64,000 nt of DNA, taken from Silene conica. Lineage: Eukaryota; Streptophyta; Magnoliopsida; Caryophyllales; Caryophyllaceae. Below are positions 22,836-34,714 of this stretch, one piece after another. Every line of letters starts with the position of its first letter. Position 1 is the first letter of the stretch. Where the stretch lies: positions 54,891,048-54,955,047 of the forward strand of contig CM055311.2 of NCBI GenBank assembly GCA_029255685.2, given 5' to 3'. The notes beneath the pieces are model-generated. The model did no database searches and was not told where the DNA came from. It saw only the letters and a program-made list of their open reading frames with translations. A program made the translations under genes and the position numbers.

Positions 22836-23182
22836 TTTGTTCGCAGGACGACCTCTTGCATTTGGTGCACATGTCGTACGACACTACACCGTCCGACAGT
22901 AAGATAAGTTGTGTTCATAGCCATTGGGATAGTTTCCGAGACATATGTGGTAACACTTTACAACTCAGGGCTGACCTAATATTTATTCCAATGAAGATTG
23001 AAAACCACATATGTTGCGCGTGTATAAATTTTAAGGAACAATTTATTGACGTTCTTGACTGCCAGAAACTCGCGCTGAAATCGTTCACAGGGAGGGTGGC
23101 AGAGAAGCTGGTATGTGCCTTTCTGTTGATTAGTTTCTGTCTGGTATTTGTTGTAATGGACGATATGCGTAAGTGTAATAAT

Positions 23183-23797
23183 TCATATTTCATTGTTAAC
23201 CCGATACATCACACAGAATGGAACTGTAAAAAAAGCAAAGGGAAAAAAACACACAGAAATAAGATAGATCATGATAAAGCCATGCACGCTAGACTTAAAG
23301 GATAGATTAAGAAATTTAGTTCGGTGGTCGGATAGAGCTGCAACAATCATGTCGAAGGGGTTGTAGATGTCGGCATCGGCAACGACATGTGCCGCAGCTA
23401 TTAAATCACCATGAACTTCAGTAACGTCAAAAGGCCGACGAAAGTGCTCCCTGTCTTGCCTAGTGGCCACCCAGAGATAAGGTCCTCCACCTATGGCGCC
23501 AGCCGGTCTGGTCAGCCAATCATCACGGCCATGGCCGGACCGGCTGAACATTTGCTGCAGCTTAAATGCAGAAAGACAGTGGGCTTGCGTCATCCCAAAT
23601 TCCACCAACACGAACCCCGAGAACTTACGATCTCTGTTCCATATGGACTGCACCTTGGATACCATGTATCCACGTTCACATAGCCTATTCCTCACAACAC
23701 TGAAACTCTTTGTTACGTACTTACCTCCGTCATAATGGCCTGGCATATTTGCCATTATGCAACAAAAAGGTTTAACATATAGAGGAGACATAGTCAC
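23183..23797 (-). CDS. XS-domain (SGS3-like) gene fragment, antisense in Ulp1 unit 2 intron
   Basis: ORF of 204 codons on the minus strand starting at 23797, or at the ATG two codons later. The first 135 residues follow the XS-domain pattern: FCCIMANMPGHYDGGKYV, RNRLCERGY, KVQSIWNRDRKFSGFVLVEF, then GHGRDDWLTR and a closing YLWVATRQDREHF. XS domains (SGS3, FDM/IDN2 proteins) bind RNA in plant gene silencing. No zinc finger, coiled coil or XH domain follows, and the last about 40 residues look like read-through. A TATA box at 23843-23852 precedes the start by about 50 bp. This looks like a captured or retained fragment, possibly expressible. Assignment is from pattern recognition only. Confidence 0.5.
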   Translation of the reverse strand: MTMSPLYVKPFCCIMANMPGHYDGGKYVTKSFSVVRNRLCERGYMVSKVQSIWNRDRKFSGFVLVEFGMTQAHCLSAFKLQQMFSRSGHGRDDWLTRPAGAIGGGPYLWVATRQDREHFRRPFDVTEVHGDLIAAAHVVADADIYNPFDMIVAALSDHRTKFLNLSFKSSVHGFIMIYLISVCFFPFAFFTVPFCVMYRVNNEI

Positions 23798-23842
23798 TAA
23801 TTATATTTTGATGGTATGAATGGTATTGTGATAGGGTTCCTG

Positions 23843-23852
23843 TTATTTATAG
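23843..23852 (-). promoter_or_regulatory. TATA box upstream of XS-domain ORF
   Basis: Minus-strand CTATAAATAA about 46-55 bp before the proposed ATG at 23797. The spacing would give a very short 5' leader. Confidence 0.4.
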
Positions 23853-24004
23853 GGGGTAATGTGTCTAACCTTGCTTTAAAGTTTCACCTTTTTTCTAACC
23901 ACACACCCTTGGATGCATGCACTACCATTAGTTGGAGCCTTTTTTTTAGTGCAGTCTACTATTTATGGCATTTATTGTCAGTTGTCATTTTGACCAAACA
24001 ACTT

Positions 24005-24190
24005 TTTTTTGGTTAGTTGTGTAATTCCATTCAATTAATGTCAATATTCCATTATAGCAACATGTAACTCTATACCACCTGACTTGTGTAACTTCATTAA
24101 TTGTGTAACTCTATAGCATTAATTGTGTAATTCCTTATTAACAACTAGTGTAACTCTGTAGCTTTACTTGTGTAACTCTTTTGAATCTTT
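24005..24190 (-). repeat. TGTGTAACTC array before last Ulp1 unit 2 exon
   Basis: Five to six copies of GTGTAACTCTAT / GTGTAATTCC words spaced about 30 bp, ending at the acceptor-like CTTTAG before the last exon. Confidence 0.65.
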
Positions 24191-24599
24191 AGATTGGATG
24201 TATGTCTAATTACCTGGATTGTAAGGGGGTACCAAGGGTAGATCAGGTGGCAACATTCACGCTTCGTCAAGTTACGTTTGATTGGATGCACCCTTCCCCA
24301 AGGGATGAAGAGTCAGGACTCTTCACAATGGTACATATGTTAATGTACGAGGGGAGCCCTTTCAAGCACGATTATCTCAACAACAAAAAAAACGGCGGTA
24401 CATATTAGTCCAGTTGGTAGCCTCCCTTGTACTTGCAGACATAAATGAAGAAAGGGATGCAATATTGGTAAGGATTGACCGGTGGATAAAAGATAATTAC
24501 AAACATTTCACAGAGTTGCAACTGCAAAGAAGATGTAAAAAATATTCGCATTAAAGTTAAGAAGACTTAAGAAGTGATTTGTTTTTTAATGCGAATTTA

Positions 24600-25395
24600 A
24601 TTTATTTAATGTAAATAATTATAGAGTTCCTCATATTGTTGTACAGAGTTTCTTAAGCAGTGATATGGAGTTCCACATATTGCGCTACAGAGTTTCACAT
24701 CCATATGGTTAGTACCTTAGAGTTGTACAGTCAAGGCTTTTAGAGTTTCCTCAAACAGTCACATGGAATTTCACACTATAATGATATAGAGATACGTACA
24801 TTATGTTATGAAGTTACACACATGATCAACGGTTATGTGGATTTAACTGTTGTAAAAAAAATGCAAATACATGGAGTTATACACGTCGTTGAAGGGAGTT
24901 ATATATGTCCTCCAATAGAGTTACACATATCTCGTAATGGAGTTACACTATTAATGATAGAGTTACACATTCTGGGCAAATGGAGTTACATAAGTCGTGG
25001 TATAGAGTTACATGCTTCTATAATTGAATAATGAAATTAATTGAATTACACAAGTAATCAGAATGGAGTTACACTATTAATGCCATAGAGTTACTCATAA
25101 TGTGCTAATGGAGTTACATAAGTCAGGTGGTATAGAGTTACATGCTACTATAATGGAATAATGAAATTAATTGAATTGAATTAGACAAGTAAACAGATTG
25201 GAGTTTCACAAGCTGTTATAAGGAGTTACACATACTTTGCTAATGGAGTTACACAGGTCAGGTGTCATAGAGTTACATGTTGCTATAATGGAATAAGTAA
25301 TCACGCAACTAAACAAATGGAGTTACACAAGTTGTTGAAAGGAGTTACACCTATTCTTCAATAGAGTTACACATATATTCCTATAGAGTTTCAGA
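24600..25395 (+). repeat. GGAGTTACACAT array downstream of Ulp1 unit 2
   Basis: About 25 copies of GGAGTTACACA / AGAGTTACATG words every 25-35 bp, including a roughly 120-bp higher-order repeat (ATAATGGAATAATGAAATTA near 25025, 25150). No coding content. The array runs into the truncated edge of the AthB LTR. Confidence 0.75.
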
Positions 25396-25399
25396 GTTA

Positions 25400-25958
25400 C
25401 TGCCTAGAAATTCCGCTGAGTAACTTATTACCTTTTCACAGTTGTTGGGCGGTAAAAGTAATTTGTTTCCCTTCTTCAATTCTTCAACATGCACAGGTAC
25501 AGTCAGCCGGTGGGCCGGCTGCCGGTAGGCCACCGGCTGGGGGTCTTTTTTGGCACTTCTCACTTTTTCAACATATTTGAAGGGAGGCCATGATCCTCAG
25601 CCGACCGGCCGGCTGCCGGTCGGGGACCGGCTGGTAGTCAAACTATGAGTTCCTGTAACATTTCGCCATTTTCTTCAAAAGTCAAGTCAAGGTTCCCAGC
25701 CGGCCCACCGGCTGCCGGTCTGGGACCGGCTGATTGGGCCTGGGGCCAAAACCTCATCACTTCTTCACATTTCGCTCTAAATTCGTCTCGTTTGCTCCCG
25801 TTTCTTCGCTCCCGCCACAATACCTACAAAATGGGAACCAAATAGGAATAGTCGAGGCAATATGCATAAAATCGAGCAAATGCACACAAAACGAGGTCGA
25901 AACGGGACCAAAAATGAAGAAAAGACAATGAAAATAATGACTAAAATATAGCTCATCA
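25400..25958 (-). mobile_element. AthB 3' LTR, truncated
   Basis: In minus orientation the LTR starts TGATGAGCTATATTTTAG at 25958, right after PPT GTGTGGGGAATTC. Three GC palindromic modules lie at 25504-25540, 25598-25633 and 25698-25732, spaced about 95-100 bp. The TATA box region and U5 expected further left are missing, so about 560 of an expected 1.5-1.7 kb remain. Confidence 0.7.
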
Positions 25959-25973
25959 GAATTCCCCACACTT
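25959..25973 (-). other. AthB polypurine tract
   Basis: AAGTGTGGGGAATTC on the minus strand directly before the LTR start TGATGAGC. Identical in layout to the AthD PPT at 36211-36225. Confidence 0.7.
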
Positions 25974-28907
25974 AAACCTTACTCGTCCTCGAGTAAGAGA
26001 TTAAGAAGTTATATAACCCTTATTCGAAACCAAGAAACAAACTAAGTAACTAGAAGCCGAATCGGGTCTAGCTACACCCGTAGCCCTTTCAACTCACAAT
26101 TTAACATTCATGAGGAAGAACGCCCTATTGCAAGGCAAGTTTGGTCTTGCTACAAAATTTTTGATGCAGACAAGTCAAAACAAAACACATATAAACAAAC
26201 AACATGCATCGGGGGAAAAGAAAAGGCAGCCGCTTGCCTCATCTAAGCGGGGTTTTTTGAAAAACTAAACAAGGGAGGTCTATAGCGGAGGATGCCGACT
26301 CAAAGTCTAACCACGGTGTCAAACCCCTAAATCAAGCTCAAGCAACCGACAATGATATCACCAAAGACCAAGAAACTAATTCAAGGCGGGTAAACGGAAG
26401 CACTAAGCTATACTTCCAAGATTGACACGACGCACACATGATTCGACTCCATGCTAGACCCTTAACCGATAAGAAAACCCTAAGCACCGACTCTCACGGG
26501 TGACACTTAACACACAAGGAAAGAAAGGGGGGTGATTTTTGTGACAAAAATAACCAAAATCACTCACCTACCTCAACTTGCGAAGCATGCCCGCAATCTA
26601 GTATGGTACTCCATCCAAAAATCCATAAGAAAATGTAAATGCACATGATGAGAACAACAAGGATGTAACGGGGCTTGGGTTGGGTGAAAATGGTTTGGTG
26701 CAAGTACCGTTCTAGAATTTGAGGCTCAAAAACAAGAATGATTGCCAAGATCAACTCAACACCTTATTGCAACAACTAAGCAACGTCTATGCCCTAACTT
26801 TGGTTTTGAAAAAACCACGCAAAAATTGCATAAACCCCAACTTACTTTGGAAAAACAAACCCATCACCACCTATAACAAAGTGGCACTATTTAAACACAA
26901 CGAAGAACGTCTACACCCTAACAAAAGACTTGAAACCCAAATCAAATGCAAAACTTGTGTAAACCCGGCCCGATTGGAAAAACATCAAAAGATCACATTA
27001 TTCTAACAACGGCTTTTTCTATCTCCCCTTGACGGAAGGGAGTTGTTGCTAGCCTTTTTCTTTTTCAAAACACATATATACAACTTCTCTTTTTTGGATT
27101 TTTCAAAACTTTTTCAATTTTTTCTTTGATTTTCTAATTTCTTTCTTTTTTTCTTTTTTTATTTTCTTTTCTTTTTCTCAAACTTCATTTCACCAAGAAA
27201 GCAACATCTAATGACCAAAGAGGATGAGTGCACCAACCAACATCTAAAACCCCGACTCTACCACAAACAAAGTACCAAAAATGCAACCATTCTTGATCAA
27301 GGAATGTTGTTTTTGGGATGTAGCTCATTTAGTGGTTAAGGCCAAATGAAAAAGCTAAGGCTCAAAGTGGTTAAACAAAAAGAGGGGATAAGATGCAAGG
27401 GTCAAAACAAGGCTAATTTGGCAAATGTGAAGTTGATTTATTTTGAATAAGAGTTGTCTCACATGCATATGAACATAACCACGGAATCAAGGAGCGAGCG
27501 CCATACTTATGCGTTTAGACATAACATACCACGTAAGGAGGACTACTCACAATCCTAAACTGAGTCGGTTTGATGGGCCGTCCATAAAGGAGGCTTTATC
27601 CTCACATTTGAGTAACTAATGTCGGTCCTAGGTCGAGTCAAGGTCTAACACGGTCTCACATGGCGGTCGAAACTTGGTCATTAAGCCTAGACTTCCGGGT
27701 CCTTGCAAGCAAAAACCCTAACAAGGTGACATGAAGCGGTACAAGCTATTAGGAGGGGTAAGACACAGGCAAGACACATATCATCATTGACGGCATATAT
27801 CCTCCACTATTGAACCTCCTATGCATGTTTACAAACAAATGCAAAAGAGAAAACCGACTAACACATATTCACAAAACTATGAAAAAAAGAAAAGCAGGTG
27901 AAACTACACTAAACTAATAACCAACATAAACAACATGCAACAACAAAATGACTAATCTAGCAGCACATCATCAACAACAACCACAAGTTCCCCGAAGGAA
28001 CATCCAAGGCACAAAAATATCGTTCTCCTTCATGCTATAAACATAAAAAGAAAGAGGGAAGGGGAGAAAGAAGTAGGAAAGAGTATACCAAGCGTCTTCA
28101 TTCTCCTAATGCCTCGGATTGTTGTTGCTTCTGCCACTTGTTAGTCAAACAAACATATATATACAATGCAACTAAGGGACAAAAACAAAGGAAAGGAAAA
28201 ACATGTTTTTTGAAAATTTTCAAATTTTTCGATTTTTAGGCATTTTTGAAGGTTTTTTCATATGTACAAAAACAAAGAAATATTCACAAGGTGAATATTT
28301 TCCCTCCCCACACTTAATATTTACATTGTCCTCAATGGGACAAAGTGCAAGGGGGAAATGAAGAAAAAGAACGAAAACAAACATGTTTTTGACTTTTTTG
28401 AAATTTTTAAGAAAAGGAAAAACTTGTTTTTGTGTTTTTTGAAATAAACGGTTCTTCCTCCCCACACTTATCTATGTGCATAATGTGAGGAGGAGAACCG
28501 AAAAGGAAAGAACATGTTTTTGAAGTTTTTTGGTTTTTCAATTTTTTTGGATTTTTGATTTTTTTGAAAGGAATAAAAGCAAAAATAAACAAAACAAATG
28601 AAAAACGAAAAAAACTAAACTAAGATGCATAACTAAATGCTCTAATCTACATGAATGCAAACTACATGTGACAATATGTTACAAAAAAGGAAATCTAATG
28701 CATATACATGGATGCAACTAAATGTTATTACACCAATGATGTGAAATGATAAAAATGAAACTAAAACAAGCTATCTAAGCTAACTAACTACTCTAAATGC
28801 ATGCGAATAAGAAAAATGAAAAACTAAAGAGGAATTTTGATTAAGGGAGTACTTGCTTTGGATTTTGACTCGGGAGCAAAGACTTTACTAACCACCCCAA
28901 TGGGTGG
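25974..28907 (-). other. AthB 3' non-coding region
   Basis: No ORF is supported. The stretch is collinear with AthD 36226-39148. It includes two more PPT-like strings (minus-strand TTAAGTGTGGGGAGGG near 28305 and ATAAGTGTGGGGAGGA near 28457) and T-rich TTTTTCTTTTTC tracts near 27040-27180. This is a long 3' untranslated region of the element. Confidence 0.6.
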
Positions 28908-29082
28908 TCACTCATCATCCTCATCACCTTCTCCATATCCATCTCCATCTCCATTGCCGCTTCCATCACCACTTGCATCCACTTGCATATAGTCGTCCGG
29001 GTTGTTCAAGACATCACGGAAAGGCGAAGCATGCGAGCCACTAGCTCTGGGGTCACCAACCGCACCATGAGAAGATGGATGC
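28908..29082 (-). pseudogene. AthB: carboxy end of ATHILA-ORF1-like 3' gene
   Basis: The minus-strand frame ends in a Gly/Asp/Glu-rich acidic tail (SGNGDGDGYGEGDEDDE), preceded by NNPDDYMQV. It aligns in position and style with the end of the AthD gene at 39149 (LNPDDFLHG, EAEDEGGGD). The upstream part is cut off by the ChrC LTR starting at 29083. Confidence 0.5.
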
Positions 29083-31467
29083 TGTAACACCCTCATTTAT
29101 TTAAGAGCCTTTAGCAACACATTCTCAAATAAATAGAGCTGTTACCATCTCGGAATATCCGAGGTAGTGAATAACAAAGTAAACAAACCAAAATACTTTA
29201 TATAAAAACTTATTAAATTTAAACTTGATATTACAACAACTACGAGGTCCAAACTTTTGATAAATTAAAAGTACAACTGAAGACATATAAGTGTGATCTA
29301 ACTCTAAGTAGGTCCAAGACATGTCTCTCTCTATGCCCAAACTCCTAATCCATCTGTCACTGACCTGTAAAAATCTACTCTCCATTCCGGATCATCGTAG
29401 GTGTCACACGAATACACAGGGTCAACCACGAGGTTGAGTAGGTAAAAACAGATAAGACATAATTAACAATAGAACTGTATCCTCCTCCATCTCCATATCA
29501 TCCAATCAACCACTTCGCCTCCATCACACCACACCTCCATCACATCACACCTCCCATCACACCACACCTCCATGGCCATATCACAAGTCCCATATCACAA
29601 GACCCATATCACAAGACCCATATCACAAGACCCATTTCACACCTCCGTTCTCCACAATATGCTGTAATAAACAATCAATCACAATATATTACAATTAAAT
29701 ATATCAATCAGATACGGAGTGTCCCCATGTCAGGTCACCATCACAGTCATAGTTATTCCCCTACCTCAATTTGCAGAAAGATAACCAACAGCTGCTAGTA
29801 ATGTTCCACGCAGAAACCGTCACCTAAATAAATATTATTTAACGATTAATAAATCTCCACTAGACCCCCCTTTTATACAGTAACCACATACTAAATATAG
29901 TAACTTTCCAAAAGTGGAAAGTTTCCTGTAATAGAAACTTTCCCGAAATAGAAACCTTGCCCAAAATGGCAGTACTACCAAATTATTCATGTTCTCAATT
30001 ATTAAGCTTAACCACATATAAATAATCGTCACAATACAATATCACCAAAATAGTACATAAACAATACATTGACTAACCATAATAATATTATTAGCCATAA
30101 TTATTAATATACAATTCTAACAAACAATTATTATTAATTTGAATAAAATAATTATTAATAACATAATTATACTAATAACCATAAGGTACATGTTAATAAT
30201 ACTAACCATAGTAATATTAGTAATAATAATAATAATATCAACCATGACAATAATGATAATAATAAGAATAATAATACTAAACACATTATTATCATACTAC
30301 TAAAACATAATGATAAAAATAACCCAACCAATAATTAGAATCATAATGAGAATAATACTAATAAAGCATAAAGAATAGCACCACGTCTCACCGACCCTTC
30401 GAACATAACAACACGCAGAACCCGGATGCAACAACAGCCCCCTTCCCGTGACTAACAGCCCCGACAAACGCCATCCCCAACACCAATCGTAACCCCTGGC
30501 TTCCCCACTGGCACCACCAGGCTCGCCTCTGAGCCACGGTGGTTCCAAGGAGGAAGTCAGTGGCCGTCGACTACCCCAATCGCCATCAAACAACCGTCCC
30601 CAAAGTGCTGTCGTGAAACTGCCCTGTTCTCAACACAGCAGACCCCAAAACGAAACCTACTTTATTAGCTGACACGACGACCCCTAACCACCGTGACTAC
30701 CACCATACAAACCACCTGACTACAACCCCTCCAAAAACTCAAATACCCATAACAATAACAACCAGGAACTCATTCGAATCAAAGAGTAAACATACACGCT
30801 CCAATCATGTTTTGCAAACGAAAAAGAACATTCTGACTCGGCTGACAAAACACTACTCACGACGGTCAACGGTGGTCAACGACGACACTAGCTTGGTCTA
30901 AACATGGCTACTAAACATCATAATTCATTATTACACAAAGGATCAGCAACATAACATGTTTATACGATTTGAACAATGCGAAATAAAGGAACAACAAAGC
31001 TGCGAAAACCAGAAAAATGGTGAGCATACCCTATTACCAGGGCAAACGAACCACCACGGACCACCCCAGACCACCGTGAACACGTCCCTTCATATCCTCT
31101 GTTGCGGCGGCAGCAAGTGTGTGTGGGTAGCTAGTTCTCGTTAGGGTTAGCCGGTTAGGTATGGAGTTCTGGTGATGCTTTTTAGGCGGCAGACTGAGGG
31201 GAGTGTATTCATATTATGAGATGACGAGTTTGGTTGTTTACTCTTTGACACACAATACAAGGCCCATACAGTCATTAGCACACATACCGATGTCTTATAG
31301 CAATATTAAAACACGATTCGATAACTAATTACCCGTACTTGACTCTTCACCCATAACATATAAGGTATAGTTACGCTATTCGATAAATTAATTATCGAAT
31401 ATAATCTATCGAATCATCAAACATAAATAAAATATAAAAAAAATATAATAATATACGGAGTATTACA
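29083..31467 (-). mobile_element. ChrC 3' LTR (Tekay-like Ty3/gypsy, 2385 bp)
   Basis: In plus reading it starts TGTAACACCCTCATTTATTT and ends GGAGTATTACA, followed by minus-strand PPT TAAGGGGAGAAGAC (31468-31481). The start, the ACACAGGGTCAACCACGAGG block (29416-29435) and CACAAGACCCATAT repeats match the ChrF LTRs at 52832 and 63201, so it is the same family. AT-rich TAATAATA runs lie at about 30055-30300. It is inserted in AthB. The partner LTR is not found, so no TSD test is possible. Confidence 0.75.
29584..29645. repeat. CACAAGACCCATAT short tandem repeat in ChrC LTR
   Basis: Three to four copies of about 14 bp. The same word recurs in longer spaced units in the ChrF LTRs. Confidence 0.8.
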
Positions 31468-34400
31468 GTCTTCTCCCCTTAGAATGAACTTCGTCCCGAT
31501 GTTCACCATCCCATAACAGTGACAAAACCCCTAACAAGCATGCAACCATCACTAGTCGCACTTATATAAAGTTCAAAATGCGAACTGTTACATTCTACCC
31601 TCGTTAAGAAAACTTTGTCCCCAAAGTTTAACGTATAACGAAGTTAGAGAGATACTTCACAAAACACAAAATATGCATAAAAGAAGTAATCAGGATTATG
31701 TCCTATTCATTCAAACAGTCACCCCATACTAAAAGCCATGTCATAACAATTAGTCACATCATACATCAATAAGATTTTACAATCCTATCCTCCTTAAAAC
31801 ATGGTTACGTCCCCGTAACCTCATTATAAAATCTGCAGCTCCTTATTCTGTCTTACTCATTACTCTATCGCATAAAATCTTACTCCAAGTAACCAAGTAT
31901 CGTATCCTCATTGTCGGAAACTAAGACCAGAGACAAGGGGTGAGTGAACTGGCGAGATAAAACCGCAAACCAAAATTTCCATCTCAATATCGATTTGAAC
32001 TCAACATATAATTCAACATGCAAGGTCGTACTGGACCGTAAACACAGTGTGGCACAACGGCCTAATAACTCATAACTCAATACCAGTAACCGGTTCCCTC
32101 TCAATTTCAATACCAATATTGTCAAATATTCCCTTAAAGGAACTGCTCCACACCTTGAGAGTAAAACTCTAAGCTACTCACCCACGAGTCAAGGTCAAAG
32201 AATACGACAACTCGATAAAATACTGAACTGAAATCTCAATCTCAATACAAAATGAATTATGGCCTTTGTTCTAGACTCACGAGCAACTCAATTCCATCAA
32301 ACCCCGTCTCATCAGTACTTACCTTGCTTCCAAATTCAATGACATGCTTGTAGGTATACTTACAATTCCACAGTTCCTAAAATAGGGATCTGGACGCTAT
32401 ACCAAAACCACCCTAAAACAGAACCATTATGCGTAAGCAACCAATCAATCACCAAAAGTTTACCCATCTTACAAAACAAGTTACACAACAAGGATAATAA
32501 TTATTATTAACCGTATATAGTAGCACATCAAAGTTCATAACTTTCATCACATATTTTTACAATGATATCAATTAACAGATAAGGAACAACCCTAAACAAT
32601 AATAAGATTATTAGGATCGGTACAATCGTGTTACGCAGTAAAACAGAATCAGAGTAGTTAATACTTACATACCATCGAAATTTTAACACAAAATCAACAT
32701 ATATTCACAACAATGTAGATAATCAAGAAGCTCAGAGTTCGTAATTGACAACTTAAAACATTTCATGTTCGTAATCATATTATAGAAAAGATATAGGGCA
32801 AAATTTATTAACGTAATTAAACATGGAGTATTGACATAGTTCACAAGATATACTCCAATCATAGATCAACAAAACTGTTTAACACTCTTAGATATTAATA
32901 AGTTAAAATCACTTAAGTAAATTTTCATCCCCTCACATTACATCATTTATCATGAAATTGTTAATCATATATAACTTGCAAAATAGGAGGTGTATATAAG
33001 GCGTATTAACTAAATATTCGTGCAGGATTTCCGCAAAACGTAGCTACAAAATTCCTCATTTTGCAACCAATTGACATACTTATCAAAACATCAAACTTTG
33101 TTGAGGATCACCATTTTGAAAACCTTTGGAAAACTTTTGAAACGCTGAAGTGGTAGTTTGTGACGATTATATACACAATCAAAGGGCTACTTTGCAACTA
33201 CAGATCAGACTTAAAACTGTACGGAGACATTCTGACTTTAAAACGATGTTCTTGTAAATTGTGGCTCATGACTCATGAAGATTAATGCTAAGATTAAACG
33301 GATTCACAACACTGGTACTTCCATAAAACTCATCATGCCAACTAATTAATAACTCAATTTAGTATGCAATACAGTTGGTGACATAGCAATGTCCATGAAG
33401 GTGTTATAAAGGTTATTATCTCAGTGAACTAGACAACGATATACCATAAATATATGAAGGAACATCAACACAATTAACATTGTTTAAAATGATCACCATT
33501 ACTTATAGCAATTAGAGTGTTATATCATGCTAATAAGTTTATGAGTCCAATTTTATCCTACCACTTGTCAAGACTCTTTTCTGACAAATATGATTTTAAT
33601 GTCACATACGAACATCACATCATTATTTTGAGGTCATAACGCTAGAAGATAAGAGCGTTATTCTAATTGGGACTATTTTATATAAAAAAAATATAAGCAA
33701 GATGACGTTATCATATAGTAAAGCTCATATTCATATCATATGTCTACTATTCATGTTACAAATGCCATAACAGGATATCACATGGTCACATCACATAATT
33801 CACATTTGATTAAACTTTTATATGAACTTACATGACTCACAATTTCACCAATTAAATATTATGCAGCAATTTTCACAAATCATACTTACATATCCACTCA
33901 GCTATCTTGCAAGCTATTATAGTTTCTAGAAACTACAAAGAATTAACTAATTATGGGAAACAGAAGCAGATGCATATCTCAAGGAAATCATTTATAACAA
34001 TTTTGACAACTTAAATGGTTTGGACAGGAACTTAACAGCAATTCCTCGGAAATTTGGACAACTTGTAAAAATCACAACTAAATAACGACTCATTAAGATT
34101 TTACATGGCCTATCATCTTGAAAACGTTACCGCATATTCTGAACAGTAGAGGTGGAATTATGCATAAACAATAACCAAGTCTTAAATGGTTTCTTTTACA
34201 AAAAGATGGGTCAAAACGGAACTGTGCAGCAACAATCTAACTACGATCAACTAAAAGATTTATTTCACTCAAAATATAACTCCTATTAACATGAACCAAC
34301 AACATGGTAACACCAACTCAGGAGGTTGTCATACATAAAATTTTCATACTCAAATATGAAACACGTATAAAGTGACCGCCCGGACAAACCAGGTAACATT

Positions 34401-34714
34401 CTGAAAATTTATTAAAATTTTGGTCCCTTTGCAACTACACATTACTACATCCACACTCAACCTTTCTTATCCAAACACATTGACAATTAATTGAAGCATA
34501 GACATCACTCTGTACCATATTAACATTCATTCCTCATTTCAATTGTAGTTGGCATCAAAATACGGTAAAGGTTTTGAAACTGAAAATAAAATCAATTAAA
34601 TAACTTGATAGTTATACAGGTGTATCCAAGTACGGAAATATAACCTAGGGACTACTACATATCCCTTATTGATGACAAACTTCATAACGAATTTAAGTGT
34701 ATATAACAAGCAGT
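31468..34714 (-). other. ChrC internal region, non-coding
   Basis: Begins with a PPT and a GAACTTCGTCCCGATGTTCA block like ChrF 54912-54960, which shows it is the 3' internal part of the same family. The remaining 3 kb is AT-rich with no RT, integrase, gag or other ORF that I can recognise. It may be a large non-autonomous derivative or unrelated inserted sequence. It stops at the truncated AthD LTR, and no 5' LTR or PBS is found. Confidence 0.4.

Larger units (their letters stand above)
22357..24554 (+). pseudogene. Ulp1-like transposon gene, unit 2 (partial, Cys lost)
   Basis: A second Ulp1-like protease module directly downstream of unit 1. Exons are about 22357-22509 (DLLSLLSDKHTTPSVIECW), 22847-23110 (His in ENHICCACINF, Asp in IDVLDCQK) and 24193-24554. 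Splice-like borders are ATGGTATGAAC, TTCGCAGGACG, CTGGTATGTGC and CTTTAGATTGG. The nucleophile position reads DEESGLFTMVHML, so Cys is replaced by Ser, and a frameshift lies near 24390. The intron 23111-24192 is about 1.1 kb and holds an antisense XS-domain fragment. The amino-terminal domain of unit 1 has no counterpart here. The unit probably arose by duplication or nested insertion. Confidence 0.6.
25400..29082 (-). mobile_element. AthB: 3' part of an Athila-like element
   Basis: Minus-strand order is a 3' ORF end (28908-29082), about 2.9 kb of non-coding sequence, a PPT and a truncated 3' LTR (25400-25958). The non-coding part is collinear with 36226-39148 of AthD over its whole length. 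The 5' side is cut by insertion of the ChrC LTR at 29083. The left side of the LTR is lost at the GGAGTTACAC array. Confidence 0.75.

Noticed and set aside
20335-25395. GGAGTTACAC arrays as CRISPR or regulatory operator arrays
   Set aside because: Variable spacing, no leader or cas genes, and a position in introns. Treated as simple tandem repeats.
31880-32125. 81-codon minus-strand frame in ChrC internal region
   Set aside because: No recognisable motif, isolated, and near the length expected by chance.
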